Shown: positions 12,079-23,318, numbered from the stretch's first letter. The stretch is DNA of 64,000 nucleotides from Heliocidaris tuberculata (GCA_025618425.1 CM046833.1:3690298-3754297); one strand, 5' to 3'. The notes: generated by a model from the letters alone, not told the origin. Made by a program: numbers and translations.

Positions 12079-12125
12079 ACACAAAATCTGACGGTGAACT
12101 GCCTCTCCAGCTGGAAGTTGAGGAG
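12079..12125 (+). CDS. Possible upstream exon of the VPS9-domain gene
   Basis: The acceptor accttcag and donor gtaagt bound 47 nt. The frame that ends in phase 0 reads KSDGELPLQLEVEE, an acidic segment, and joins in frame to the exon at 14416. The preceding exon would have to end in phase 1 and was not found. Assignment rests on splice sites and phase only. Confidence 0.4.
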
Positions 12126-12139
12126 GTAAGTGAATGTAG

Positions 12140-12320
12140 ACACTCTAAAAACTGAGGTGCTGTTTTTAGCACTTGGAGGGCTATATATACAGCACTTTTG
12201 GGGTGCTCGCATAGGGACAGCACCAGTGCTGGTGCTACTTGTTACAGCACCCAAAGGTGCTATTAACTTTACACTATGATCAGACAAAGGGGTTCTTAAT
12301 AGCACCTACAGTGCGCATTA
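12140..12320. repeat. Repeat rich in 'agcac/gtgct' words
   Basis: Inverted words such as GGTGCTGTTTTTAGCAC and CAGCACCAGTGCTGGTGCT recur here, and the same type appears again at about 12730-12788, bracketing the first hairpin element. Possibly one interrupted non-autonomous element. Confidence 0.4.
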
Positions 12321-12592
12321 CATGATATTCATATAAGTACAATTCTTATTAATGATGATTAAAAATGGCTAGTAAATCGTAAGAGATAGTATCAATGATT
12401 ACAAACTCAGTCACCAATTTCTGAATCATTTTCCCCGTTATTTATTGACCGAGTATATATTTCAGACGCTGACTTAGACACTATTATCTGAATTAGACAA
12501 CCCTCCCCCACAAAATAAATAAATAAATAAAAAAAATGTGTAGTTTCTTCAAACAATATGCAAATGATATGAAAAATTGCCAAAGTTCTTCA

Positions 12593-12730
12593 GGGGAGCG
12601 TTTCATCAAGCGTTTTGTCAGTGATTTTAACCGACAACTGTTATAAGCTACTGAAATCCTCGTCTCTAATTGGCTGAGAGCAAATTTGTCAGTAAAAATC
12701 ACTGACAAAATGCTTGATGAAACACTCCCC
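12593..12730. mobile_element. Short hairpin element, constant core (copy 1)
   Basis: GGGGAGCGTTTCATCAAGCG at the left is matched by its inverted form at the right (GCTTGATGAAACACTCCCC). The core carries TTATAAGCTACTGAAAT and the complement of the AGCCAATCAGA-type box. Part of the family described in the findings. Confidence 0.8.
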
Positions 12731-12788
12731 AGGTGCTGATTCATTGGCCTCATTGGTTCATTTGACTCAGCACTTGTTTTTAGCACTC

Positions 12789-12930
12789 ATGGGAGCGTTT
12801 CATGAAAGGAAGTTGTCGGATATTTTATCCGACAGCTGTTATAAGCTACTGAAATCTTTACATCTGATTGGCTGAGAGCAAATTTGTCGGATAAAATATC
12901 TGACAAGTCCTTTCATGAAACGCCCCCCAT
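12789..12930. mobile_element. Short hairpin element, constant core (copy 2)
   Basis: The core is the same as in copy 1 but the stem arms differ: TTGTCGGATATTTTATCCGAC at the left and a matching inverted segment at the right, ending CATGAAACGCCCCCCAT. It lies 58 bp from copy 1. Confidence 0.8.
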
Positions 12931-13558
12931 ATCTTCTGCTCCACAAGAACTTTTGTCAGGTAACTTCAGTAACTGTTGATATTGTGAGTGAAGTGTCTCC
13001 TTTGTTGGCGCTTATATACAACCAACAGCAAACCTAGAAAAGTTTCAGCTTTGTTGCCCACGTGACAACTTTGATGAATTTGCATAATGTGCATATCAAA
13101 ACCCAATGAGTTGTTTATTTTATGCAAGGCAACCTGTGGTTATACGAAGGTTATACGAGGGAATTTTATTTTATCACAGGTTTCATTTCACAAGATTAAC
13201 GACACTGTTAGCGTTAGGTGCAACACGCACATTTTGCGTGAACTTCTGCTGTTTAATTATGCCTATACACGTGGCCATTTAGATTTATGCAGAAAATATG
13301 CAAATTGCCTAAAGTTGCGTTTTGGACAACAATAATAAAATCGTTCCGAGACAACATGGGTTCACAAATCCACATTTAAAAAGACCTCAACGGAAAGAAC
13401 TTTTTTTGTTCATAAAATGGCAAGTCGACTAATATAAAGTGACACCATCGGGATGCAAACTCATCCAGACAACTACAAGCACAACATGAAGAATCGTTAG
13501 AACGATCCACAGCATGTTTGAATGAATGATTCATATCGATTCATTTAGTTCTAAAGGA
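12931..13558. other. Stretch without a recognised gene
   Basis: An 82-residue open frame (13087-13335) has no family features or splice context. It would fall in an intron of the VPS9-domain gene model. Confidence 0.4.
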
Positions 13559-13566
13559 CCATCAAG

Positions 13567-13826
13567 CAGGGGCGGCGCCAGGGTATTTTGATAGGAGGGG
13601 CAAGACGACCTATAGATGACGTCATATTTTTTCTCCATTAAATAACAGGGGTAATATAGAGTTATATGTTTAAGACCTCTCTTTTTAATACTCCTCTTTC
13701 TTCTTTCTTCCCTTTTCTTCCTCTTTTTCTTCTTTTTTCTTCTTTTTTTTTCTTTTTTCACTACTTGAAAAATCATAGGGGGGGGGGGGTGGTCGCCCCC
13801 TCTGCCCCCCTGTAGCGCCGCCACTG
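13567..13826. mobile_element. hAT-like MITE with 8-bp target duplication
   Basis: The left end CAGGGGCGGCGCCAGGG is matched by the inverted right end CGCCGCCACTG. The 8-bp direct repeat CCATCAAG flanks it at 13559-13566 and 13827-13834. The interior is poly-T/C and a G run, noncoding. TIRs starting CAG and an 8-bp duplication are typical of hAT elements. Confidence 0.85.
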
Positions 13827-13887
13827 CCATCAAGCCTGTTTGGCTACTTGATGAGGATCGAAAAAATGAAATCGAAGCATGAGTATA

Positions 13888-14024
13888 GGGGAGCGTTTCA
13901 TGAAGAGTCTTGTCAGTGATTTTCACTGACAAATTTGCTCTTAGCCAATCAGATGCATGGATTTCAGTAGCTTATAACAGTTGTCAGTGAAAATCACTGA
14001 CAAGACTCTTCATGAAACGCTCCC
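13888..14024. mobile_element. Short hairpin element, constant core (copy 3)
   Basis: The outer ends are GGGGAGCGTTTCATGAAGAG and the inverted CTTCATGAAACGCTCCC. The core GCTCTTAGCCAATCAGATGC and TTCAGTAGCTTATAACAG is present. The arms (TTGTCAGTGATTTTCACTGAC type) match each other closely. Confidence 0.85.
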
Positions 14025-14084
14025 TAGATGTAAACGCATGGAGGTTTCTCTAAATCGGGAGGTACTCGATTTTTCGAAGGCTCA

Positions 14085-14340
14085 TTCGGGTTATTCCGAA
14101 ATTAAAATTTCCCATACCAGGGGGTTTATAATTTTGAAACTGAAATAGGGTTGATTATTCCGAATATTTGCTGCATTACTTGGAGGGTTCATCATTCCGA
14201 AGGTTTGTTCATTCAAAAGTTTGAAATTCCGAAATGAAATAGGGTTCATTATTCCGAAGGTTCGTAATTCCGAAAATGATATATAGGGTTCTTTTTCATC
14301 TTCGAAATCATAAACATTCGGATGAACGAACCTTTAGAAT
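14085..14340. repeat. Degenerate 'aattccgaa' repeat
   Basis: It has the same word family as 6380-6660: repeated 'agggttcattattccgaagg' and 'ttcgtaattccgaaaatg' phrases, with no coding signal. Confidence 0.65.
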
Positions 14341-14415
14341 AGCGATATGTCACCTATAAATTATATAACCGATAGCTCAGTAGATCAGTTCTCTAAACCA
14401 TTATAGATCCTACAG

Positions 14416-14532
14416 AGAGAAATTGACTTGAAGATTCGTCACCATTCCTTCCGTACTGAAGTGCTAAACGAATGCAACGAAGGTACGTTAAACTGGCACG
14501 CGGACCATACATCGAGGTCCAATCTGAAAGAT
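14416..14532 (+). CDS. VPS9-domain gene, exon upstream of the duplication
   Basis: The acceptor tcctacag and donor gtaagt bound 117 nt in phase 0-0, 39 codons, starting REIDLKIRHHSFRTE and ending SNLKD. It joins in frame to the exon at 15133. No domain is recognised in it. A (CA)n and C-run stretch follows immediately in the intron. Confidence 0.6.
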
Positions 14533-15132
14533 GTAAGTACTAATGACACACACAGTCCCCCTCCCCCCCCCCCACACACACATACACACACACACCAGAA
14601 AAAAAAAGAACAAAAACAAAACACACACTCACACACAAAAAAAAACACAAACTCTCTCTTTATCTATCTCTCTCTATTTAAAAAAAGGACCCCTCGTCGA
14701 AAAACAGTTGAATCAAGTTGAAAACAGTTGATAAACTGGCACAAGGACCATAATATAGGCAGGTCCACTTTAATGCAAAATAAAAACTTATGTAATACAT
14801 TCTTTTATAAAATGTATCCTTGGTCGTAAAATGTTGAAACCAGTAAGCTATACATTCCAGATAGTATTTAAACTGGTTTTAATTGGTTTAAACCAGTTAC
14901 AATTATCAGTTGATCCATTTGAAATTAATCCACAGTTGCGTGATACCTATTAAAGACCACCATAAACACGAATTGAAATCAGTGGAAATAATTCATACGA
15001 TCTCCAACCAGTATCCCCAACTGGAGCACTCGCCTGTGATTCCAGTAAAATCCAAATGAAACAAGTTTGAAAATGTACATATCATACTATTACAATGTTG
15101 ACATATCACTTTGGTTTCTTTACGATTTTCAG

Positions 15133-15246
15133 GGAACTGGAAAGAGACGTCTTTCTTCGAAATCTGGGGACGAGAATATCTCAAAGACGAATTATCAAAG
15201 ATACGCACAAACCCTTACCTTCAAAATCAGAGATCATTTCTCTGAG
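15133..15246 (+). CDS. VPS9-domain gene, exon before the duplicated block
   Basis: The acceptor gattttcag and donor gtaagt bound 114 nt, 38 codons, phase 0-0, reading GTGKRRLSSKSGDENIS and onward to KIRDHFSE. It is basic and Ser-rich, then helical. It joins directly to the exon at 16951. Confidence 0.65.
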
Positions 15247-15350
15247 GTAAGTCATGTGATATATTGGAGTACTTACCAAGGATTTTTGGCCCCATGTTTT
15301 TGGCCCCCATGTTTCCCACATCCCAATCTTGCCCTGTTCTTATTATCCCT

Positions 15351-15775
15351 CACCACTATCAGTCAGACCCAACTCCGGAAAACCGAGCACAGGTATATAC
15401 TCCGAAAACGGCGTATGAAGCAAGATGAATATAGAGCCCCCATCGTTCAGTGCGAGACAGTGTGTACAAAAGGCATGTGGAAAATCGTGCAATGTCGACC
15501 TGCTCTTGATGATATGCGGATACATTTATTTCAAATGTTTGTCATTTAAAAGTCATTTCATATGACGAATTATTCAAGGATACTGAAGATATTTGACACG
15601 CAGCATTATTTTTGAAAATATATATATATCGTTGGCAGGTTGACTTTGCAAGATTTTCCCCATGCCTTTTACACACACTGCCTAGCACTGAACAATGATG
15701 GCTCTATACTATACGCCGTTTTCGGAGTATATACCTGTGCTCGGTTTTCCGAAGTTGGGTCTGACTGACTATCAC
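15351..15775. mobile_element. Fold-back element in an intron
   Basis: Arms of about 130-150 bp (15351-15500 and 15640-15775) are inverted copies. CAGACCCAACTCCGGAAAACC at the left is answered by GGTTTTCCGAAGTTGGGTCTG at the right, and both contain the GTATATACTCCGAAAACGGC box. It is noncoding; the open frame running through it from the preceding exon is incidental. Confidence 0.75.
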
Positions 15776-16344
15776 TTAGTGTTACTGGGCTAATTATGTC
15801 CAATAATTCTTTTATTTTCTCCTAACCATTTCTCAGTAAAATAAAAACTGGATAGATGTTTACTGGATGGGGAAAACAACTGGGTTATATTTTTAAGCAA
15901 ATCTAGTTGCGGAAGGACGACATGACGTAAAAGTCATTTTACTAATCAAATTCATACCATTCTTGTCCAGTAATTGGGGGATTTTCTAAAAGTACCGATT
16001 AAAGAGACACCAGGCAACTGTATCTTAGATATACTGAACGAATAATTTCGTAAATTTTACCCAACGAGTTGAAAAAAAATAAAAAAATATATATTTATTT
16101 ACGAATAAGTACGTATAATATTTCCATCAAACACGGCAAACGCATAATAAATTCTATAGGGTATATTTTAGAAGGTAGTTGATACAAAAAGAAGGATAAG
16201 ATACATAATAGGTAAGAGTATAAGGTTGAAATATGATATGATAAGATCGGTTAGGACATGATAAAGGCAACGCCTAATCGGGATTTTGAATAGTTTTGAA
16301 TTTATAATCGGTATAATTACTACTAACTGAATATTTTGACACAT

Positions 16345-16480
16345 GCTGTTTGTTGTTGTTTTGTTGTTTGTTTTGTTTTGTTTTGTTTGTTTTTTGTTTG
16401 TTTTGTTTGTTTTTTGTTTTGTTTTGTTTGTTTGTTTGTTATGGTTTTTTTTTTTTTTTTTTTTGGGGGGGGGGGGGGGA
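16345..16480. repeat. (TTTG)n and T/G homopolymers
   Basis: Repeats of TTTTG/TTTG are followed by a T run and a G run. The sequence lies within the intron shared by both gene copies but is absent at the matching point of copy 2. Confidence 0.85.
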
Positions 16481-16950
16481 TAACAACGAAATGAGTATAT
16501 AAATGGCATTTCCATTCCCCTAACGAATGTAATCACAATGAAGCACTCATTACCGAAAATAAGGTGTTGGTTAAATAAGTGAATAATTGAGTAGATAACA
16601 AATAAATGAATGATTTATTTCATTCATAACTTAATATTATGATTGTTAAGTATCTTTTTAATGCAACTTGTTAAATCACGCAGAATCTACAATTTACGCA
16701 ATATTTTTGTTCGGATATATAATTTTCATTATGTTGGGTAAAAATTGGGCAATTTCTTTTACCCAATCGTTTTTTTTTTTAAAGTGTAATTGGTCTACCA
16801 CTGATTAAGAAGTAAATTAAAAAAATCGTTAAATGTCAATTATGTATATAATGTTGACCAAAACCATTGGAGAAGTTTTCTTCTTAAGCGATACGCAAGT
16901 TAACACAGTGTAAATTTCACTATCTTATTCTTTTGAATTTATCATGTCAG

Positions 16951-17073
16951 ATGGTTGAAAATATCACAAGTTTGGTGCATGGAAACTATAATGAGAATCC
17001 GTCTGACATATGGAAATCCTACGAAGCCTTATTCTTCAAGACGATAACAGTAGAGATCGACATGCTGTACGTT
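16951..17073 (+). CDS. VPS9-domain gene copy 1, exon A1 (duplicated)
   Basis: The acceptor catgtcag and donor gtgagt bound 123 nt, 41 codons, phase 0-0. It reads MVENITSLVHGNYNENPSD, then WKSYEALFFKTITVEID and ends LYV. The equivalent exon of copy 2 is at 26862-26984: same length, same boundaries, about 70% identical residues by eye. This helical segment precedes the VPS9 core. Flanking intron sequence is also shared. Confidence 0.8.
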
Positions 17074-17198
17074 GTGAGTAAAATAGTCTAAGCCATGGAC
17101 CGAAATCCTAGGGTGAGGTATGGTGGGGGGGGGGGCAGATACAAAATAGGTCTATCACACGTCCACCACGATTTAAGGTCTTTTATTATGCAAGCCAA

Positions 17199-17205
<7 letters not shown>

Positions 17206-17229
<24 letters not shown>

Positions 17230-17330
17230 AAAGAAGATAAATAAAAGCCTAACTTACATGTCTTATCTAAGTTCAAATGTAACTAAAAAGGAACCCCGAA
17301 GTTTTTCCTCTTTTTTTTTTTTTTTTTTGC
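17206..17330. repeat. (GA)n and poly-T
   Basis: A GA run lies at about 17206-17225 and a T run at about 17311-17328, both in an intron. Confidence 0.85.
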
Positions 17331-17736
17331 TTGTCACAGAATTTTGAAGTACAATAAGCGTCCCCTCCACGTATTTAGAACGATTTCCGCACACGGACAA
17401 AGCCTACATGTGAACTTTTTTCATTCTTTTTATTGCCATTTGGAAGCATATCTTATTGTGGAATTGTATCATTAATAGGACTGCCCTTGAAATGCTTTTC
17501 TTTTAAAATTAGACTAGAAATGGTTTAAAACTTTGGAATGAATTCTGATGCCAAGTATGCCCATATCTGTGTCTAGTGATTTTCATCGCTAATGTAGTTT
17601 TCAGCAATTTTAAAAATAATTTTTAAGATACCAAAATCTCATAGTACGCATACACAATTGTTCTTCTTTAAACGAACCGTTACTAAGTTCCTTTTAGATA
17701 GTTTCCTTCCCCATGTTCACGACAAAGTTTCATGAC

Positions 17737-17903
17737 CAGGGCCCCGTTTCATAAAACTCGTTATAAAAAAAAAAAAAAAAAAAAAAAAATCCCACATTTC
17801 TGTGACAAATGTGCTCTTAACCAATCAAATGCAACGATTTTAGTAGCTTATAACAGTTATTGTAACTTATTACTGATAATAAGTTTCATGAAACAGGGCC
17901 CTG
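17737..17903. mobile_element. Hairpin element, variant subfamily
   Basis: The ends are AGGGCCCCGTTTCATAAAAC and the inverted TTTCATGAAACAGGGCCCT. The core (GTGCTCTTAACCAATCAAATG, TTTTAGTAGCTTATAACAG) is clearly homologous to the GGGGAGCG family. An A run interrupts the left arm. Confidence 0.7.
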
Positions 17904-18254
17904 TAATCAGCATAACTTTTAAATAGAGGCAATAAAATAGTGACCCACCCCTAGTATTCCTTTGTCTAAAATGGCATGTAACATGGAAACAGCACTTCTA
18001 CGACAATGATGAGGGGAACATGTCAACATGACCCTATGTAATCTCTTGGATACCTTTGAAGTTGCTTGATAAAAATTAATTACAATCATAGGGAAACATT
18101 GCGTATAAAGGTAAACTGGCATTGACAGGCTGCATAAATCCATAGGCCGTAGTCCTCGTCCAGTTATTCCTATAATTACTCCAAAATCTTTTTGAAAAGT
18201 CCATAATATTTATACTAAGCAGGAAAACAAGAACAATTATCTCTTTATGGAAAC

Positions 18255-18710
18255 TTGGAATGGGTAAGAGCAGAAAAGTAAGAGAAGGAGAATGATGAAA
18301 AAGTGAGTAAATAGGACAAAAAATAAATGAGTTATCAATTTTTGAAAGTTGAGATCACAAATGATATGGAGATCCTCCTCCTATTGGCAATACGGCTATG
18401 GTGTGTGATGTCACCGGAAAACCTTTAAACTTATTTTGTGCATAAATTACGCAGTGTAACCCTTTTCTCATTTTTTTTTATGGTGACACAAAGTTTTTTA
18501 TGTCTTTGAAATGGACAAATTGAGTATTTTTAATAAATTCTTTTAACACACCAAATTGAATAGTCCATAATTTTATATTACATCACACATAATGACCGCG
18601 GTGCCAATGGGATGATCTCCATATAATTAAAATTAATAATCTCAGCTTTAAACATTCATAAGTTTCTTATTCTTTGTCCGATTTTATCTCAAACATTTAC
18701 TGGTTCTCCT
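18255..18710. mobile_element. Fold-back element in an intron
   Basis: Arms at about 18272-18375 and 18625-18705 are inverted copies (GAGTTATCAATTTTTGAAAG against CATAAGTTTCTTATTC-type sequence). Same family as 8858-9425. Confidence 0.65.
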
Positions 18711-18869
18711 CACTCCGAGATTCCACGAAGGGTTAATTCCCGTTTAACCTGTTGCCTACTCGGTTGTCATAATTATTCCCTATTCCGATACACTTAATGC
18801 AGGAAACATGCGGTTACAGTGGGCAATGCGTTAATCATTTTGCGCATGGTAGTTGTTTAATCTGTACAG

Positions 18870-19530
18870 CAAGCATACGACAGTGAGGTCACTGCGCTTC
18901 AGAGACTACTCCCTGCAGCCGATCCAAGAAACATTGACCTTAGAGGACGGTGGATCATTGATATTCTTGATCCTTTACCACGCCCATGTGATGACGTAGA
19001 TTCGACAATTGCATTGGGGATGGACATTGAAGAGGACAGGACTGTTCGAAGAAGGTCCATACGACACAGCTGGTCAAAAAGAAATTCTCGAAGAAATACG
19101 AAGGTAGTAGATTCAGTCCTGTTTTCCAAAGACCTCGAAATTCCAACATTAGTGTTTGCAGGAGAACATTTTCACCAGACACAAATGAGTGATAGTGGGC
19201 CCTTAGAGAACGAGAACCAGCAAGACTTATCTAAAACTATAAATTTACTGGGAGAAATGGAGAATCTCTTCCCTTTCCTTCAAGTTGAAAGTAAGACCAT
19301 ACCTGATCCCGAAATGGACCTGGACCTTCAGAATGAGGTCCCCGTCAGTGGGTCCAATACAGGCGAATGTAGCACCGTGACAACAGAACCTTCAAACTTC
19401 TTGGATATCTTCATGCAACCGTACGAGTACCTAAGCAAGGTGTTAGAGGAGACGCTACCGTTAGAGAAGCTTCACTGGTTGGTCAAGTGCCACCAAGCAT
19501 TGTCAGACACGGTGAATGAACGTATCTCGC
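18870..19530 (+). CDS. VPS9-domain gene copy 1, large exon A2
   Basis: The acceptor ctgtacag and donor gtgagt bound 661 nt, open throughout, phase 0 in and 1 out. It opens QAYDSEVTALQRLLPAADP, has one Arg/Ser repeat (VRRRSIRHSWSKRNSRRN, ending VVDSVLF), then NLLGEMENLFPFL. It ends with the first helices of the VPS9 core: LEETLPLEKLHWLVKCHQAL, then SDTVNERISR. VPS9 domains catalyse nucleotide exchange on Rab5-family GTPases. Copy 2 has three Arg/Ser repeats at this place. The C-run that breaks copy 2 is absent here. Confidence 0.85.
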
Positions 19531-19904
19531 GTGAGTGTTGTGGCCAATGTGTCCTGGAGGGGTATCATTCTAGTTTACCAACAGCCAACGAGACCGACAA
19601 TACACTGAAATACGTAAGAAAAGAGAGAAAAGAAGAACGTTCCAAAGGATCCACAAAGACGACAGCCCACGAGACCGATAAAACAAAGAAATACATAAGA
19701 GACAATAGCAAAATGTCGGTCCCGTGGGCTGTCGGTGTCGTGGACGCGTCAGTCTAGTGAACTTTCAAAAAAAGTTGTCATAACTCCCACGAGCCCAACA
19801 TTGTCGGTCTAGTGGGCTGTAGCCGTCGTCCATCGTTAGGGATTTCTTCTCAACATATTGCGTTAACTAAACTATTTTTCCCCCAATACCATGGGATAAC
19901 AATG

Positions 19905-19917
19905 AATGAGAGAGAGG

Positions 19918-19953
<36 letters not shown>

Positions 19954-19965
19954 GAGGGGGAGGCG
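19905..19965. repeat. (GA)n microsatellite
   Basis: A nearly uninterrupted GA run lies in the intron before the last exon of copy 1. Confidence 0.9.
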
Positions 19966-20055
19966 TAGAGACATTTCAGTCACGTTAAGGCAGAAGAGCT
20001 TCCTTTCGGAACAGAACCCTTCTGATTTTTAAAAAGAAGGCTGAGTGATGATACA

Positions 20056-20193
20056 GGGGAGCGTTTCATCGAGCGTTTTGTCAGTGATTTTTACCGACAA
20101 CTTTGCTCTCAGCCAATCAGATGCAAGGATTTCAGTAGCTTATAACAGTTGTCGGTAAAAATCACTGACAAAACACTTGATGAAACGCTCCCC
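20056..20193. mobile_element. Short hairpin element, constant core (copy 4)
   Basis: The ends are GGGGAGCGTTTCATCGAGCG and the inverted CTTGATGAAACGCTCCC. The core GCTCTCAGCCAATCAGATGC plus TTCAGTAGCTTATAACAG lies between arms of the GTCAGTGATTTTTACCGAC type. It lies in the last intron of copy 1. Confidence 0.85.
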
Positions 20194-20557
20194 TGATTAA
20201 AACTAATTTATGAAAATAATTTGTCCCCTCGAAGGAATTTTGTTCCTAAAGTGCCCTTATTCAGATCGTTTAGACCAAACTTTCAAGCCACATGTGCGTG
20301 TAGCCCCATATACCTGTTTCTGTGTGCAGAAATTCAGGGGGACCGCGTGAATCAACTTCTTATCAGTGTTACGATTCCAAAACGGCACAGTATACACTTT
20401 TCCCTCTGTTCATCATCAACCTTTTCCAGTTGCTTGGAGGCGGCTTCTTTCTCAAAGTTATTTATGAACAAAACTTAGCTCATGTTTGATTCTCTCTTTG
20501 TTCCCACCCTCACGGTCTCCTATATACCATCTCTCTATTCATTTTCAGTATTGGTAG

Positions 20558-20658
20558 GTGAACAGACTGGTGAACATTGTCATCCACTAGGAGCGGATGA
20601 CCTGTTGCCTTCTCTCATTCTCTTCCTCATCAAGGGTAACCCAGGTCAAGTGACGTAG
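20558..20658 (+). pseudogene. VPS9-domain gene copy 1, truncated last exon A3
   Basis: The acceptor ggtag is identical in position to that of copy 2. In phase 1 the exon reads REQTGEHCHP, then GADDLLPSLILFLIKGNPGQ, VT, and a TAG stop at 20656-20658. The VPS9 core motif with the catalytic Asp (ADDLLP) is present. The downstream GYxxT helix found in copy 2 at the matching place is missing, and sequence beyond the stop no longer aligns. A protein ending here would lack the second catalytic element. Confidence 0.8.
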
Positions 20659-21404
20659 CCTCCAGGCTACTTCCCACGAGACCGACGGCCTTTAGACCAA
20701 CAGCCCTTGAGACCAACAAAGAAATAAATAAGAAAAGTATAGAAAACAACGACTGTTAATAGGTCTCGTGGACCATTTGAAACTTTATATCTCTCTATTC
20801 TCGTTTTTTATTTCTATTTTATCGGTCCATTGGGCAATTGGTCTTGGAGGCTTTTGGCCTAGTGGGCTTTTGATCTCGTGGACCTTTTAAAATTTTTGGT
20901 CTCGAGGGTTTTCGATCAAGAGTGAAGTACCCGAACCTCCGAGTTCAAGCTTATTTGATATGGTGCAATGCTGTTAAAAATGTACAAACGAGACATCCAA
21001 AGATAAATGAATCAGAGTCTTTTTGTCGACAATGATTTTAGTGATTACATTCATTCATTCGTTTATTACCACTTTAGAATAATCATAAAGTCATATCGTG
21101 AATATATACACAAATATATTTCTGATGTTACATAAATCTGAGTAAATATCAAATATACATAAATAAACTCGTATAAAAAATACATGATACACAAGTTACG
21201 CCTTTACAGAGAAATTTCTAAAAACAAAACAAAACAGTCGGACATGTTAAAAGCTAAGATTGTACATTGCAAGTCTAAAATATGTTAAGATTATAGGTGA
21301 ATTGGTAAGTGGGTAACAAAAGATCTCAATACATGTTTACGAAAAAAAATAGTTTTCACAAAAAAAAAGAACAAAAAAGTGATAGGGGAGGTTGGCAATG
21401 ATTG
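20659..21404. other. Stretch between the gene copies
   Basis: Short related phrases such as 'ctcgtgggcc' and 'gagaccaacag' recur between 20660 and 20930. No gene is seen. Confidence 0.4.
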
Positions 21405-22995
21405 TTTCTGCTTCTATAAAGTGTGAAAGTCGATTATATCTCTCTTGTCATGGCATAATCATCGCTTTGTTTAGTTATAAAAGTGTTTTTATTCCTCTTT
21501 AAAAAGATACCATATCGCATATCAAATCCTTTTACGGCATAAGGCCCTCATTTAGTGCGCGAGTGCGTGCAGGACACGCATGGGCGCACAAGTACATAAT
21601 TGCTTATAGTAAATAGTGTATGTATATTACGCGCTATGATTTGTTAGATTCGCATCACGTGGCGTGCAAAAATTTTGTTATAGTGCACGATCGTGCACTA
21701 TATCTTTGATTTTTGCACGGGGAATCCCGTGTTAAATGAATAGGGGATGAGTCATTTGTTTACGATTGCTATAATTCAATTTCAAATTATTTTTTTTTTA
21801 GTTCAGAGTGTTACATATCATTGGAGAGCTAACATCTGGAGTTCATTTTATGGGATAAGCAACTTTTGTAGCGTTAGGAAATCAGCAGTACAGATCTAGA
21901 CTATAGATTTATTGACCTATAGGGACTGGGCCTAGTAATACACAATAACAGTTATAGATCAAGGGGTCTATTTACTATAACAGTTAGTGTATGTTCTATT
22001 TATGCACCGTTACTGGACTATTATGAACTCCAAATACTAAATTATCCCTCGTGCAGGTCTATTTCACCTCGACCTGCGGCCTCGGTGAAACAAAACTGCA
22101 CTCGGGATAATTTAGTATTTGTCGTGCACATAATCCAGTATAGTGCATGATAGACCATGCACTATTTATATAATACTGTACATATCGCATTCAGAGTGAA
22201 CAAATAAGCCAGGTTCTGCCATTGGCTTATGGTCTGAAAGATTTTATTTAACGCTAAAACGCGAACGCAATATTTAACCAATGAACATCATTCTTATATC
22301 ATCGGAAAGCTAAGAAGAAACTTAGAAATGACTCATTGAAACTAAGCTGTTCGATATTAGAGAGAGAAATTATATCGAGTTGAAGTCGTCCGTGTGTACA
22401 AAAAAGTGGGAATTTACGTACAGTTTCATTCTTTTTGTAATAAAAAAGGGCTCTTTTTGACCCCAAAACGCGAATGCAATTGACATCTTTGTATTAATTT
22501 CAAATATAAAATGTAAATAACATGATAACATCATATCAGTGGAACTAAGGATGAAATTGGGAACTTTTTTCACAAATTACCAAATTGTTTACAAAATGTA
22601 ATATTTCCAGTGATATTTCCATAGAGTACGCGCGCGGGGGAAGCACCCGCGGACTTAGATTCACAAAAGATTCGATATAGTTATTATTTTTAGTCATGGA
22701 ATGAGCAGTACATCAGAATAAGGTCAAAATAATAAGGTCAAAAGTGAAAAGTTGCAATATTCACTCACTGGTAAGCACTGGACAGTATTGTTATGCAGAG
22801 CACTCTTTGTTCTTTGACATAAGAGAGTGTTATTTTTGTAAATGACTGTGGGGCTATTGTTCCCAACTGGTCATCCATGAATGCCAAATTCTATAGCATC
22901 CTGAAAACGAAATTAATCCACTGTCTAAGTTTCAAACTTGAAAATAAAAATTTTCTTTGAATTGAATCTATTCTAAGTTTTTGTATGGTAAAATC
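21405..22995. repeat. Dispersed repeat, interrupted copy
   Basis: Sequence at 21405-21520 (GATTATATCTCTCTTGTCATG) and at 22690-22990 (TTAGTCATGGAATGAGCAGT, ATTCACTCACTGGTAAGCAC) is collinear with 45055-45440. There the two parts are adjacent. The 1.2 kb between them here is therefore an insertion here or a deletion there. That interval has a hairpin at about 22030-22120 with the arms TACTAAATTATCCCTCGTGCA and their complement. Confidence 0.65.
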
Positions 22996-22997
22996 AG

Positions 22998-23318
22998 GAG
23001 GGTGTTTCATAAAGCTGTTCGTAAAGTTACGCATGACTTTACAAATGACTTAAATATGACAAGCCAAATGGGATGCTCAATCATTTTTAACTGCATCAAC
23101 TAAAGTCGAACTGTGCAGATGTAGATCAACATTCTTATTATAACACACATTTTTAATGCAAAGTATTTTATTTACCATAATTGAACATGTTTAATCGAGG
23201 TTATTGGAAAAACAGTCACACTTTGTTAAAACATCAGGAAAAACGTTGGGCATCCTATCTGGCACTTCATATTCAAGTTGTTCGTAAAGTCATGCGTAAC
23301 TTTACGAACAGCTTTGCG
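22998..23318. mobile_element. Fold-back element
   Basis: The left TTTCATAAAGCTGTTCGTAA is answered by GTAACTTTACGAACAGCTTTG at the right. The interior is AT-rich and noncoding. Its outer ends recall the other 'tttcat' hairpin elements. Confidence 0.6.

Noticed and set aside
15067..15549. A continuous 160-residue frame
   Set aside because: Only 15133-15246 is exon-like; the rest reads through a good donor (gtaagt) into a fold-back element.
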